DNA of 42,457 bases from an uncultured Clostridium sp. (GTDB taxonomy: Bacteria > Bacillota > Clostridia > TANB77 > CAG-508). Positions 8,662 to 19,600 of this stretch are shown one piece after another. Position 1 is the first letter of the stretch. Each line of letters begins with the position of its first letter. The notes beneath the pieces were generated by a model, which was not told the DNA's origin, searched no databases, and worked only from the letters and a program-made list of their open reading frames with translations. The stretch spans positions 1 to 42,457 of the forward strand of contig USEX01000010.1 of NCBI GenBank assembly GCA_900553755.1, read 5' to 3'. The position numbers and the translations under genes are program-made.

Positions 8662-10203
8662 ATGGATTATGTAATCGGTATCGCCATTTTTCTAGTCTCA
8701 GCAGTGATTTTTACCTTTGTTGGTATTACAATAAGAAAGAAAGTAGCAGAGTCCAAAATAGACAGCGCAGAAAACGAAGCTAAAAAGATAATAGAACTAG
8801 CACAAAAAGAAGCAGAAAGTAAAAGAAAAGAAGAAATTTTGAAAGCAAAAGAAGAAATTATAAATGCTAGGAAAGAATTGGATAATGAGGTTAGAGAAAG
8901 AAGAGGCGAGGTTCAAAATCAGGAAAGAAGATTAATTCAGAAAGAGGAAAACCTAGAACGCAAAATAGCTCAAATGGATAACAAAGAAAGAGAATTCGAA
9001 AAGAAAGAAAAAGATTTGGAAAATAGAAGAGGTGAGCTAGAAAATGTAATAAGCAGACAAATGGAAGAACTACAAAGGGTTTCAGGATTATCTAAGGAAG
9101 CAGCTAAAGAGCAATTGTTAAAAGAGATGGACAAGCAATTAACAATTGAAAAAGCAAATCTTATAAAATCAGCAGATGAGAAGGCAAAAGAGATGGCTAC
9201 TAAAAATGCTAAAGAGATAATAGGATATGCAATTCAAAAATGTGCTGCAGACCACACATCAGAAACAACAGTGTCTATTGTTACACTACCAAATGACGAA
9301 ATGAAAGGTAGAATAATAGGCAGAGAAGGAAGGAACATTCGTACATTAGAAACATTAACAGGAGTTGATTTGATAATAGACGATACACCTGAAGCGGTTG
9401 TAATTTCTGGATTTGATGCATTAAGAAGAGAAGTAGCAAGGATAGCTCTTGAAAAATTAATGGATGATGGAAGAATCCATCCAGCCAAAATCGAAGAAAT
9501 GGTTGAGAAGGCTAAAGAAGAAGTAGCTCAAACCATTAAAGAAGAAGGCGAAAGAGCTTGTATAGAAACAGGAGTAATAGGTTTACATCCAGATCTAGTA
9601 AACTTAATAGGAAAGTTGAAATACAGAACAAGCTATGGCCAAAATGTATTAAACCATTCAATAGAAGTATCAAACTTAGCAAGAATAATGGCTGAAGAAT
9701 TAGGATTAGATCCTAAAATAGCAAGAAGAGCAGGATTACTACATGATATAGGAAAAGCATTAGACCACGACATGGAAGGAACCCATGTTCAAATAGGAGT
9801 AGAAGTATTAAGAAAATACAAAGAAAATCCTACTGTAATTAATGCTGTTGAAGCACATCATGGAGATGTAGAGCCACAAACCATTGAAGCAGTATTAGTA
9901 CAAGCTGCAGACGCAATATCAGCTTCAAGACCAGGAGCAAGACGTGAAACACTTGAAAATTACATTAAGCGTTTAGAAAAACTTGAAGAAATAGCAACAT
10001 CATTTGATGGTGTTGATAAATCTTATGCAATTCAGGCTGGACGTGAAGTTAGAATAATCGTAAAACCAGAAAAAATATCTGATGCTCAAATGACAATTTT
10101 AGCAAGAGAGGTTTCTAAAAAGGTTGAAGAAGAAATGGAATATCCAGGTCAAATAAAAGTAAATATTATAAGAGAAACACGTGTTGTAGATTACGCAAAA
10201 TAA
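8662..10203 (+). CDS. rny: Ribonuclease Y
   Basis: Membrane-anchored endoribonuclease that initiates mRNA decay in Gram-positive bacteria. The 513 residues show the whole family layout: an N-terminal transmembrane helix (about 4-24), a long charged coiled coil (about 30-190), a KH domain with GRIIGREGRNIRTLE (near 214-228), and an HD domain with the metal-binding HDIGKA (about 362-367). The C-terminus ends in the conserved REVSKKVEEEMEYPGQIKV region. Start ATG 8662 is preceded by AGAGGTG. It is probably monocistronic: its own terminator follows, and the 140-bp AT-rich upstream gap contains a small hairpin (GTGCAT/ATGCAC, about 8572-8588). Confidence 0.97.
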   Translation: MDYVIGIAIFLVSAVIFTFVGITIRKKVAESKIDSAENEAKKIIELAQKEAESKRKEEILKAKEEIINARKELDNEVRERRGEVQNQERRLIQKEENLERKIAQMDNKEREFEKKEKDLENRRGELENVISRQMEELQRVSGLSKEAAKEQLLKEMDKQLTIEKANLIKSADEKAKEMATKNAKEIIGYAIQKCAADHTSETTVSIVTLPNDEMKGRIIGREGRNIRTLETLTGVDLIIDDTPEAVVISGFDALRREVARIALEKLMDDGRIHPAKIEEMVEKAKEEVAQTIKEEGERACIETGVIGLHPDLVNLIGKLKYRTSYGQNVLNHSIEVSNLARIMAEELGLDPKIARRAGLLHDIGKALDHDMEGTHVQIGVEVLRKYKENPTVINAVEAHHGDVEPQTIEAVLVQAADAISASRPGARRETLENYIKRLEKLEEIATSFDGVDKSYAIQAGREVRIIVKPEKISDAQMTILAREVSKKVEEEMEYPGQIKVNIIRETRVVDYAK

Positions 10204-10206
10204 AGA

Positions 10207-10245
10207 AAATCTTCATTTAGTAGAAATACTAGATGAAGATTTTTT
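10207..10245 (+). terminator. Intrinsic terminator of rny
   Basis: AAATCTTCATTTAGT (from 10207) pairs with ACTAGATGAAGATTT, followed by a T-run. It starts three bases after the rny stop. Confidence 0.9.
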
Positions 10246-10348
10246 GTATTTAAATTGTAATAAAAAAGTAATGAAAATGTAACTAAAATTAAAGAAAAAT
10301 ATTGTATAATAAAATTGTGTTATAATATACAATATTGGAGAAGAATGT

Positions 10349-11374
10349 ATGAACATATTGAAAGAACTTGAAAAAATAGGTATCACTCCAGGAGAAAAAA
10401 TAACAGTAGAAGAAAAAAACTATATAGCAAAAACAGCGGCAAATCAATTGTCGGAAAGTATGCACGAGTTAGGAGATAATTACAATGAAATATACATGAG
10501 ATTATTTAATTGTGATATTTATCGAGCTCAGGTGGATAGCAAATTTAATGGAGTGTTTTATTATTATAAAAATAATGCAATATATGTGGATTATGCTAAA
10601 AATATAAAAGAAATGGACGACTATATAATCCATGAATTAATACATTATTTGCAAAACTTTAATCACGCAAGTAAAGAAGATAAAAGAGCAGGACTATGCC
10701 AATTTTTAGAATTTAAAATCTTTGGACTAGGTTTAAATGAGGCAATAGTGCAGTATCTAACTGCTAAAGCTCAATTTAAGAAGGCACATAGGGTAAGCAA
10801 TGATAGAGTAACAATAGTTACAAATAGTGAAGAGTACTACAAATACATTACTAGCTTGGCAATACAAATATTGTTTTTGATAGGAGAAAGCAAAGCTATA
10901 GATAGTTGCATAAATAGCAATGATAATTTTGAAAATGAATTATATAATACGTTTGAAGAAAATACAGAGAAGATATTAAAAAACTTCGACTTGATTTTAG
11001 ATGAAAACAATAAAACCGTTGATAAAAATGAAGACAGAATAACTGATATATATATGGAAACTCAAGAGCTTATTTACAAAACATATTTTGAAAAAATGTA
11101 TAAAAGAGTAGAAACAATAAAAGAACTTGATGAGCAAGTTCAAAAGTTAGAAGACTATGAAACGATAATCGGAAAAGAGCTTAACACTTCAATTGAAGAG
11201 GATAATTTTTTAGCATTCAAAAAAGAAATGAGTAGTAAATTCTTGAACAAATATATTAAGATAAACAGGGAAAGAACAGGTAATAGTCTTGCAGTAATAT
11301 ATAGAAATGCAATATATAATATATGGAGAAAAATCCAAAATTTCATACAAACTAAAATAATAAGAACAAAATAA
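10349..11374 (+). CDS. Unrecognised protein with gluzincin-like HELIH zinc motif
   Basis: This 341-residue protein has no name I can give it. The clear feature is IIHELIHYLQNF with H95, E96 and H99 in HExxH form, followed by GLNEAIVQYLTAK in which E131 lies 32 residues downstream, the layout of a gluzincin metallopeptidase (two His and one Glu binding zinc, E96 as general base). There is no signal peptide or membrane helix, so it appears cytoplasmic. The C-terminal half is helical and charged (about 230-300) and ends in a basic stretch. It has a good GGAG site before ATG 10349 and a terminator right after it, so it forms a single-gene unit. Peptidase activity is inferred from the motif only. 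Confidence 0.7.
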   Translation: MNILKELEKIGITPGEKITVEEKNYIAKTAANQLSESMHELGDNYNEIYMRLFNCDIYRAQVDSKFNGVFYYYKNNAIYVDYAKNIKEMDDYIIHELIHYLQNFNHASKEDKRAGLCQFLEFKIFGLGLNEAIVQYLTAKAQFKKAHRVSNDRVTIVTNSEEYYKYITSLAIQILFLIGESKAIDSCINSNDNFENELYNTFEENTEKILKNFDLILDENNKTVDKNEDRITDIYMETQELIYKTYFEKMYKRVETIKELDEQVQKLEDYETIIGKELNTSIEEDNFLAFKKEMSSKFLNKYIKINRERTGNSLAVIYRNAIYNIWRKIQNFIQTKIIRTK

Positions 11375-11378
11375 AGTG

Positions 11379-11404
11379 AGGTACAGCAACATGCTGTACC
11401 TTTT
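11379..11404 (+). terminator. Intrinsic terminator of the HELIH protein gene
   Basis: AGGTACAGCA pairs perfectly with TGCTGTACCT around a three-base loop, followed by TTTT. It lies between this gene and the convergent gene ending at 11411. Confidence 0.85.
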
Positions 11405-11410
11405 AATATT

Positions 11411-11728
11411 TTATAAAAAGAATTTTAAAAAGTTAAGAGTAAAAATTGAAAGAACAATTTTCCAAGTACTTTTTAAAGTCTTTAAAACTACATTCTTTGC
11501 GATTACTAGATTGTAATCTTTTTTTACTGTTAAAGCCAAACAATTTGATATATCATTATTTGAATCTTCTATGTTATTTTCTACATTAATATCTGATTCA
11601 GTAGAAACTTCTATATTTGTTGAATCGGTGTTTACATTTGTTTCTTCTAAATTTATATTTGTTTCGTTTAATTCTATTTGTTGCCCAGATTCTAAATTAT
11701 TCGTGTTTTTCTCTCTTAAATCTACCAT
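11411..11728 (-). CDS. Small acidic Asn/Glu-rich protein with basic hydrophobic C-terminus
   Basis: The ORF encodes 105 residues. AAGGAAGG lies 10 bases before the ATG at 11728, and a near-consensus promoter (TTGACT-16-TATAAT) sits upstream on the same strand, so it is more than a shadow. Residues about 8-62 are a loose repeat of short acidic units (NLES, NETNINLEETNVNTDS and so on). Residues about 68-105 are basic then hydrophobic (KKDYNLVIAKNVVLK ... IFTLNFLKFFL), possibly a membrane-associating tail. No family is recognised. It is divergent from the sortase operon and may or may not be linked to it. Confidence 0.6.
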   Translation of the reverse strand: MVDLREKNTNNLESGQQIELNETNINLEETNVNTDSTNIEVSTESDINVENNIEDSNNDISNCLALTVKKDYNLVIAKNVVLKTLKSTWKIVLSIFTLNFLKFFL

Positions 11729-11770
11729 AAATTGGAATCCTTCCTTAGTTAAAATACTTAATTTACGTAA

Positions 11771-11798
11771 ATTATAACATAGTGCGATTAAAAGTCAA
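11771..11798 (-). promoter_or_regulatory. Promoter of the small acidic protein gene
   Basis: On the minus strand TTGACT (11798-11793) and a perfect TATAAT (11776-11771) are 16 bp apart, 43 bp before the start codon. Confidence 0.75.
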
Positions 11799-11859
11799 CA
11801 AAAATAACAGAAAAGTCGAAAAAAATCATATGAAAAATTTACAATAATGTAAAAATATA

Positions 11860-11888
11860 TTGAAAATTGGGAAAAAATATGATATAAG
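11860..11888 (+). promoter_or_regulatory. Promoter of the sortase-adhesin operon
   Basis: TTGAAA at 11860-11865 and TATAAG at 11883-11888 with 17-bp spacing. This gives a leader of about 120 nt before ATG 12015, in which I see no strong structure. Confidence 0.5.
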
Positions 11889-12014
11889 AATAGTGTATTT
11901 TGTTTTACAATTATTAACATATTTTTCCAAATAAGGAGTATTCTGGATTATCTGGAATATCATGTTAATAAGAGCACATTAAATAATAAAGTTTATTTTT
12001 AAAGGGGGGTAAAC

Positions 12015-13055
12015 ATGAGAAGTGCAACAATTAAGTTAATAGCATGCATAATGGTTATTGTAATGCTGTTATTAGTTACGGGAATGCCAGTAAAGGCAAA
12101 TACAAATGAAGAAAATATAATTTTGAAAAAAGGTGAACAGGAATTTTTAATTTACTACAAAGATATTTGTAAGCAAGAATTCCAATTTGCAATTAGCATA
12201 GATGAAAATGTTAAAGAAGCAGAGTTGAATTTTAGAAATTCTGTAAAAGATCAACTTACAGAAGAGGCATTAAATGTAGCATACATAGATGCAACTTCAT
12301 TTACAAGTATTTTTGGAGGAAAAAACACTTCAATTGCATATGTTTGGATTAAAGATTTAAATGACCAAACAATATTAGCAAAAAGCAAAATTAATTTAAA
12401 TGAGGCACTAGATGATGAAAAAGTAGAATTAGTTGAAAATACAACAAAGGCAAATGAAGCAACAAACAGAATACAAATAGATACTACACAAATCTATGAA
12501 ATTCATCCAGAAGTAGAAGGAATAACAACTACAGTAAGAACTGGAAAGATAGTAGTAAAAGAAAACGAAGGTTCAAAATATTACTATAGTTTAATCAAAG
12601 TATCTGATGAAAACAGTGATGCAACAGAAATGTACAAATTAGCTGAAACAATGGCAACGAATAAAAATGCAGATACTTACGAAAAGCTATCAGCAGAGAA
12701 AAGATTCTATGAATTATACGAAAAATTAACTCCTGCAGAAAGCGACTGGACAGAAGTTGAAAATTCAGAAATACTTCAACCAGAAACAGCAAGAACTGGA
12801 GACAAATATATCGTATATATCAAAGAAGCAAACGGACAAACAACAACTGTAGATGCAAAATTATTAGTAAGCAAATATGATTATGAAGAAAAACGTGTAA
12901 AAGAAGAAGACAAAGTAATTACAGAAACTGTTAAATTACCAGTGACATTTGATAGTGGAGCAATTTTATTTACAGTATTAGGAATTATAATAATTGCATT
13001 AGCAATATTAATATTTATAAGAGTAAAATCTAATAAAAAAGCTGAGAATAAATAG
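12015..13055 (+). CDS. Secreted protein with LPVT sorting-like signal and C-terminal membrane helix
   Basis: This 346-residue exported protein has a signal peptide (basic start, hydrophobic core about 8-24, probable cleavage after the Ala near 30). The C-terminus reads KLPVTFDSG, then a hydrophobic helix of about 22 residues, then a basic tail (RVKSNKKAENK). That is the cell-wall sorting layout of LPXT motif, helix and positive tail, except that Phe replaces the usual Gly after the Thr. It could be a substrate of the sortase encoded 3 bp downstream, or simply a membrane-anchored protein. The middle has no recognised fold. The ribosome site AAAGGGGGG is very strong. First gene of a three-gene operon. 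Confidence 0.75.
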   Translation: MRSATIKLIACIMVIVMLLLVTGMPVKANTNEENIILKKGEQEFLIYYKDICKQEFQFAISIDENVKEAELNFRNSVKDQLTEEALNVAYIDATSFTSIFGGKNTSIAYVWIKDLNDQTILAKSKINLNEALDDEKVELVENTTKANEATNRIQIDTTQIYEIHPEVEGITTTVRTGKIVVKENEGSKYYYSLIKVSDENSDATEMYKLAETMATNKNADTYEKLSAEKRFYELYEKLTPAESDWTEVENSEILQPETARTGDKYIVYIKEANGQTTTVDAKLLVSKYDYEEKRVKEEDKVITETVKLPVTFDSGAILFTVLGIIIIALAILIFIRVKSNKKAENK

Positions 13056-13057
13056 TT

Positions 13058-13645
13058 ATGAAAAAGGTCTATAATCTTATAATTGCCGTATTAATTGTAG
13101 CATTAATCGTGGTAATAGCAATGATTGTTATAAGATATGGTGGCAATTATTTAAACGAAAAAGAGGTTTCCGCCTCGCTTACAACAATAGAAGAGATACT
13201 AAATAGCAAAGAAACAGAACAATTAGAAAGCTTACCAGAGCTGGAATTTAAAGGATATAAAGTAGAAGGAATAATAGAAATTCCTAAAATAAATATTAAG
13301 TATCCTATAATTGACCACACAAACGAAGAAACAATGAAAGTATCTATAACAAAATTTTGGGGCCCGCAAGCAAATGAGATTGGAAACTACACAGTAGCAG
13401 GACATAATAACAAAGATGGAACAATGTTTGGGAAAACAAAATATTTACAAATAGGAGATAAAATTAGACTAACAAATCTAAGAAATGAAACTATCGAATA
13501 TGAAATATTTAAAATATATTCAATTGAACCAGATGGTGTGGAATGTGTAGAAAGTGTACAATCAGGAACCAGAGAGATTACTTTAATAACATGTACAAAC
13601 GGTCATAAGAATAGATTGGTAACTAAAGCAAGACAAGTTTTATAA
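13058..13645 (+). CDS. Sortase (class D-like)
   Basis: Membrane-bound cysteine transpeptidase that joins sorting-signal proteins to peptidoglycan or to each other. The 195 residues have an N-terminal membrane helix (about 5-27), then a sortase beta-barrel. The catalytic residues are visible: H116 in VAGHN, C179 in TLITCTNG and R192 in TKAR, the normal His-Cys-Arg order and spacing. The IEIPKINIKYPI stretch is typical of class D/E enzymes; the class is judged by eye. It starts 3 bp after the LPVT protein and ends just before the giant adhesin, so it is a dedicated sortase for this cluster. Confidence 0.92.
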   Translation: MKKVYNLIIAVLIVALIVVIAMIVIRYGGNYLNEKEVSASLTTIEEILNSKETEQLESLPELEFKGYKVEGIIEIPKINIKYPIIDHTNEETMKVSITKFWGPQANEIGNYTVAGHNNKDGTMFGKTKYLQIGDKIRLTNLRNETIEYEIFKIYSIEPDGVECVESVQSGTREITLITCTNGHKNRLVTKARQVL

Positions 13646-13668
13646 TTTAAAATATGGGGGTAAAAAAA

Positions 13669-16600
13669 TTGAAAGCGAGAATTAATTATAAGAGTAGAAA
13701 AACCATTATAATTACGTGCGTAATAGCAGTACTACTAATTGCTGCAGTTACTGGTACAGTTGCTTTTATAAAAGGTAATAATAATGCGGCAGCTGCTATG
13801 CCAGAGGATAACGAACAAGTAAATTTAAATAATGGAAATAGTAACAATGGCGATACACCACAAGAAAATGATAACCAAAATAATGGTGAAAATGTAGAGC
13901 CAAATTTGAATGGTGACCAAAACAATGGTACAACAAATAATGGTGCTAACAATTCAAATACAACAAATCAAAATACAAATAATGGAACAACTACAGCAGG
14001 AACAACAACTGGAACTACAACAACAGGGAATAATGGAGCAAATGTTCCAAACCAAGATTACACACAAACAACAGTAATACCAGGAAGAGATAATGTATTA
14101 GTTGAGCAAAATACAAAAATAGGATGGAGCCCAATAAGTGTTGCAGCATATATAGCAACAGCAAATTTAAATATACATAAACCAAACTTGGAATTACAAA
14201 AATATGCATACCTAGATGGAGATTCTTTAGAAAAACTTCCAATAAATACAGCAGTACAAAAAGGTGAAACAATCACTTATGTTATAAAAATAACAAATAA
14301 AGGAAACGAAGATGCAAACGGAATCCGTACAATAGATTCAATACCAGAAGGAACAGAACTTGCTTCTATTTCAGAAGGTGGAGAATTAAACAGTGACGGA
14401 AAAATCATATGGAAAAGCGATATAAAAGCAGGAGAAACTGTAATAGTATCATTCAAAGTAATAGTTACAGCAGACTCTATAGACTTAATTAACAACATAG
14501 CAAAAGTAAATGGAGAAGAAACACCAGAAACAAAAACTCCAGTAATAACAGCAAACAAAACAGCACAAATTGTTACAATAGTTGACAAAGAAGAGGTTCT
14601 AGAAAACAGAGACGCAAAAGTTGGAGAAACAATCAGATACACAATTACTGCAAAAAATACATCAGAAGTTGCTGGAACAACAGTAATAAAAGATAGCATT
14701 CCAGAAGGAACAACTTTTGTAGATGGAAGTATAACAGAAAACGGAAACTTTGATAAAGAGAATGGAACAATTACATGGAATAACGTAGTTGTACCTGCAA
14801 AAGGAGAGGCTTCTGTAAGCTTTGACGTTATTGTAAACGAAAAAACAACAGCAGGAGAAGTTGTAAAATCAGTAAGCAATACTGCAACAGTTGGAAACAC
14901 ACCAACAGAAGAAGTTGAAACAAAAGTTGCAAACATTACAACAGAAAAAGAAAGCGTTGGCACACATGCAGATGGAACACCAGTAACTGATGAAAATCTA
15001 TTACACGAATTAGATACAATAACATATAGATTAATAGCTACAAATTATGGAAACGGAACAGGAACAGTAACTATATCTGACAAAATTCCAGAAGGAACAA
15101 CATTAGTAGGAGACGTTACAGTAACAGGTGATACTACAAAATATGATGAAACACAATTAAAAAATGGAATTGCAGTAGAAGTAAAACAATCAGAAGCAAA
15201 AACAGTAACATTCACAGTAAGAATAAATGTTTTTAAACTAGGTGACAAAAATGTAACTGAAGAAAATGGCAAAACAATAAGAACAATAGATAACCTAGTT
15301 GCTACACAAGATGGTGCAACAATAACACCTGGTACAAGTGACAAAGTAGAAAAAGAATATGTAAGTGTAAATGTTGAAAAGAATTTCGTTGATATAACAA
15401 ATAATGCAGACAAAACAAAACCTTCAAGTATCAATGTTGGTCTATTTGTTGGAGGAAACAAAATTGATACAAAATCACTAGATGCAAATTGGGAAGCTTC
15501 ATTTACTAAATTAGATAAATACAACTCAAGTAATCAACTAATTACTTATTCAGTAAAAGAGCTAAACAGCGAAGGCAATCCAGTAAATGAAGGAGAAATG
15601 TTTGATCAATATTATCAAGCATCATATAGCAAATCAACAAATGGAGATACAATAATTACAAATACATTGAAATATGAAAATGTAAAAACATCAGTAACAG
15701 CAGAAAAGATATGGAATGATGGTACAGCAAAATCAAGAGAAGACTCTGACACAGTTACATTAAAATTATATGCAGATGGTGTAGCTTGTAAAAATGCAGA
15801 TGGATCTGCAGTAACAGGAGTAGCATCTAATCCAGATTGGAAAGTAGAATTTAAAAACTTACAAAAATACAAAACAGATGGAACTCCAATAAAATATACA
15901 ATAAAAGAATTAAACCAAAATGGAAATGTTGTAGAAAATAATGCTATGTATGATGCACATTATAAAGCTTCATATAGTGCAGATGGACTAAAAGTAACAA
16001 ACACAATTGATTACTCAACATTTAAAACAAGCATAACTGTAAATAAAACATGGTTAGAACCAGCAGAAGTTACAACTCATAGCGATGTAAAATTAAGTTT
16101 ATATCAAAATGATGGAACAGAAGCTTTTAGAACAGGTACTATAAGTAATGGAAAAACATCTTATGTATTCACAGACTTACCTATATATGATAACACTGGA
16201 AACTTATATAAATACTATGTAAAAGAAGATAAAGTAGAAGGATATAAAGAAGTTGCAAAACAAGAAGTAACAGGAAATTCAATAACAATACAAAATGTTA
16301 TAGAACAAGAATATATATTAATTTCTGGAACAAAAACATGGGAAGATGCTAAGGAAGCACATGACCCTGTAACGATTCAGTTATTTAAAAATGCTGAAAC
16401 TACACCTACTACTACAACACCAACAGATGTAGATGGGAATTATATATTCCAAAGTCTAGCTAAATACAAAGTTGATGCAAATGGAAATTACGAAGTAGAT
16501 GCAAACGGAAAAGTTATACTAAATGAATATAAAGTAACAGAAGTACCAGTAGATTCTTATGTGACATCACCAGCAAATGGATACTCACAAATAACATCAA

Positions 16601-19600
16601 CAAGAACTGATTATAACTTTACAAACACTATGCCAAGCATAGAAGTTACAAAAAATGTTACAAAAATATATGATAAAGATGGTGTTGAAACACAAAGAAC
16701 TAAAGTTCAAGCAGGAGACATAATCGAATATACAATTACAGTAACAAATACAGGAAAAATTGACCTTACAGATGTAACTGTAACAGACGATATGAGAGTA
16801 AATGTAAGCGAAAATTCAACAGGAACTCAAAAGAACATATATTTAACAAAGGATAATGCACAAGCTGGAACAAATCCAACATCTACAGTAATAAGTGCTA
16901 TAACATTAACTGCAGCAGGAACACAAAATAGTACAATAACAAAAACTGTATACTATAAAGTTGAAGCAGCAGATGTAGCAGATGCAACATTAAAACTAAC
17001 TAATGTAGCAAAAGCAACTGGAAACTATGAAGATAGCAATGGCAACAAAAAAACAGTAGAAGATTATAGCAGTGAAAACATTGAAAATGCAACAACTGAG
17101 ATAGTAGCAAATTCAGAAATGAATGTAACAAAAACAGAAAAAGCAGAAAGAAAAGATGCAAATGGCGAGTATACAATAAACTTAGGTGCAAACGATAAAT
17201 TACTACCAGGAGACAAAATTACTTACACAATTACAGTAACAAATACAGGAAACACTGATTTAACAAATGTAGTTGTAACAGACACAATGATAATTACAAA
17301 AAATGGTAAAACTGCAACAAGAATTCCTACATTTAATGAAACAGAGGGAGTTACAATAAGTAATAATGGAACAGCAACAACATTAACCATTGCAGAACTT
17401 CCACTAAGCAATAAAGAAATTACAATAACAGCAACATACATTGTTACAACAGCAGATATGAGTGATACAGAAAACAAAATATCAAATGGTGTAACAGGAG
17501 TTTCAAGCGAAACAATAAACAACCCAGTAACACCTGATCCAGTTGAAGAAACAACAGCTATTGAATATGCAAATATAACAGTTAACAAAGTATGGGACGA
17601 CAATGGTAATGAACCTATAAATAGTACTGATGAAAAAGGTTCACGTCCACAAGAAATTACTATAGTATTCAATGGTAAATATGCAGATGGTACTACAGCA
17701 ACAACTATAGAGAAAACATTTACTAAACCATCTAATGTTACAAATAATACTTGGACTACAAGCTTTAATGATTTACCTAAATATGGCGAAAAAGGAGAAA
17801 TCACATATACTGTAGATGAAAATGTAGTACCAGATTGGTATGTAAAATCTTCAGTAGACACTACAACAAATACAATAACAAACTCAATACCAAGATTAAA
17901 CGTTACTAAAGAAGTATATAGCTTAAATGGAACACCAATTACTCCAGAAACAGGCAAAGAAGCAACAGCATCTGTAAAATCAGGAGATGTTATAGGATAC
18001 AAAATTACAGTAACAAATACAGGAAATATTGCATTAAACAATGTAACTGTAACAGATGTAATGAAAAATGGAAAAACAGTATACAAAGAGTATAATAAAG
18101 AGACAGGAAAACTTTCTGCTCCTATAAGCAATAATATAGTTGCAAGTGGAGAACAAATAGCAGTTAACAGCTCTAAAGAATTTATCGTATACTACAAAGT
18201 AGACGATGCAGATGTTAAATATGTTAAAGATGCTGACGGCAAAGACATTACTATAGACAACACAGCAACCGCAACAGAAAGCTATAAAGATGGAAAAGGT
18301 AATGACAGAGTTATAGAAAGCATTGACGAAGCATCAGTAGGAATAGCATATTCTGAATCAATTACAATCAAAAAAGAGCAAAAAATAAACGGAGTAGAAT
18401 TAGACAGCACAGGTAAAAAATTAAATGGTGAACAAGTAAGCGTTACACCAAATACAAAAATTGAATACACAATAACTGTTGCAAATACAGGAAATACAGT
18501 ACAAGAAAATGTAGTAGTAACAGATATAATGAACAATACTCCAAATGGAAGCTCACGTAATGTTACAATTAAATCTGTAAAACTAAATGGTGTAAATAGA
18601 GACTATACTTTTGCAAATGGAGTTTTAACACTTGACGGAAATCTAGATGTAGACGAAACAGCAATAATTACAGCAGAGTATACTGTTGGAACAGCTGATA
18701 TGACAGCATCAGTTGGAAAAATTCAAAACAAAGTATCTGTAACAACAGAAACAAATCCAAAAGATCCAACTAACCCAATTGAGGATGTAGTTGAAGTTCC
18801 AACAGAAGCATGGGCACCTATCATAACAGTTTCAAAATCTGGCAAACTAGCAAATGGAAAAGATGCTAATGGAAATGCTGCTGAATATGGAAGCACAATA
18901 ACATATACATTAACAGCAATAAATAGCGGAAATGCACCAGGAACACAGATACTAAAGGATTCAGACTTAGAAAATCTATTAAATAGTAAAAAGGTATCTA
19001 ATGTGGAAAATATTGTTGTAAATAACTTTGATAATGCTGGAAATCCAATAAAAGATGAAAACAAAACAGTTAGCGATATAATCTCTGGAATCACAGTAAA
19101 TGTTCCAGCAGGAAAAACAGCTTCAGTTACATTTACTGTAACAGTTACAGCATGTCCAGATAGTGATAATCCAATTAGAAACAGTGTTGAAGGCGGAACT
19201 ACTCGAGTAGTAACACCAGTAGTTAAAACTATAAAAGCAAAATCAAATACAGGAAAAATTTCTGGAGCAAACTATGTATTAATAATAGATACTTCAAGCA
19301 GTATGACAAGTAACTATGTAGATAAAGAGAATAAAATAACAAGATTTGAAGCTGCAAAAAAAGCAATAAGTAATTTAGCAACATTCTTATTTGCAGAAGA
19401 TTCAGAGACAACATCAAAAATATCAATAGTACAATTTAACCGTAAAGAAGATACAAAAATTGTTAGTGTAAGAGATCAAATTGTATTTGGAGTAGAAGAT
19501 TATAAGAATGGTTATATTACAGAGTTAATAAATAATATAGCAACAAATAGTGGAACAAATATAGAAGCAGGACTAAAAAAAGCTGGAGATTTATTATATG

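Noticed and set aside
11571..11777. 68-codon plus-strand ORF opposite the small acidic protein
   Set aside because: It is hydrophobic shadow coding of the minus-strand gene, which has the promoter and ribosome site.
14277..18131. Long minus-strand ORFs inside the giant adhesin gene (for example 14277-14963 and 17223-18131)
   Set aside because: They are Ser/Val/Phe-rich shadows of the ACA/GTA/GAA-rich sense codons, with no start signals.
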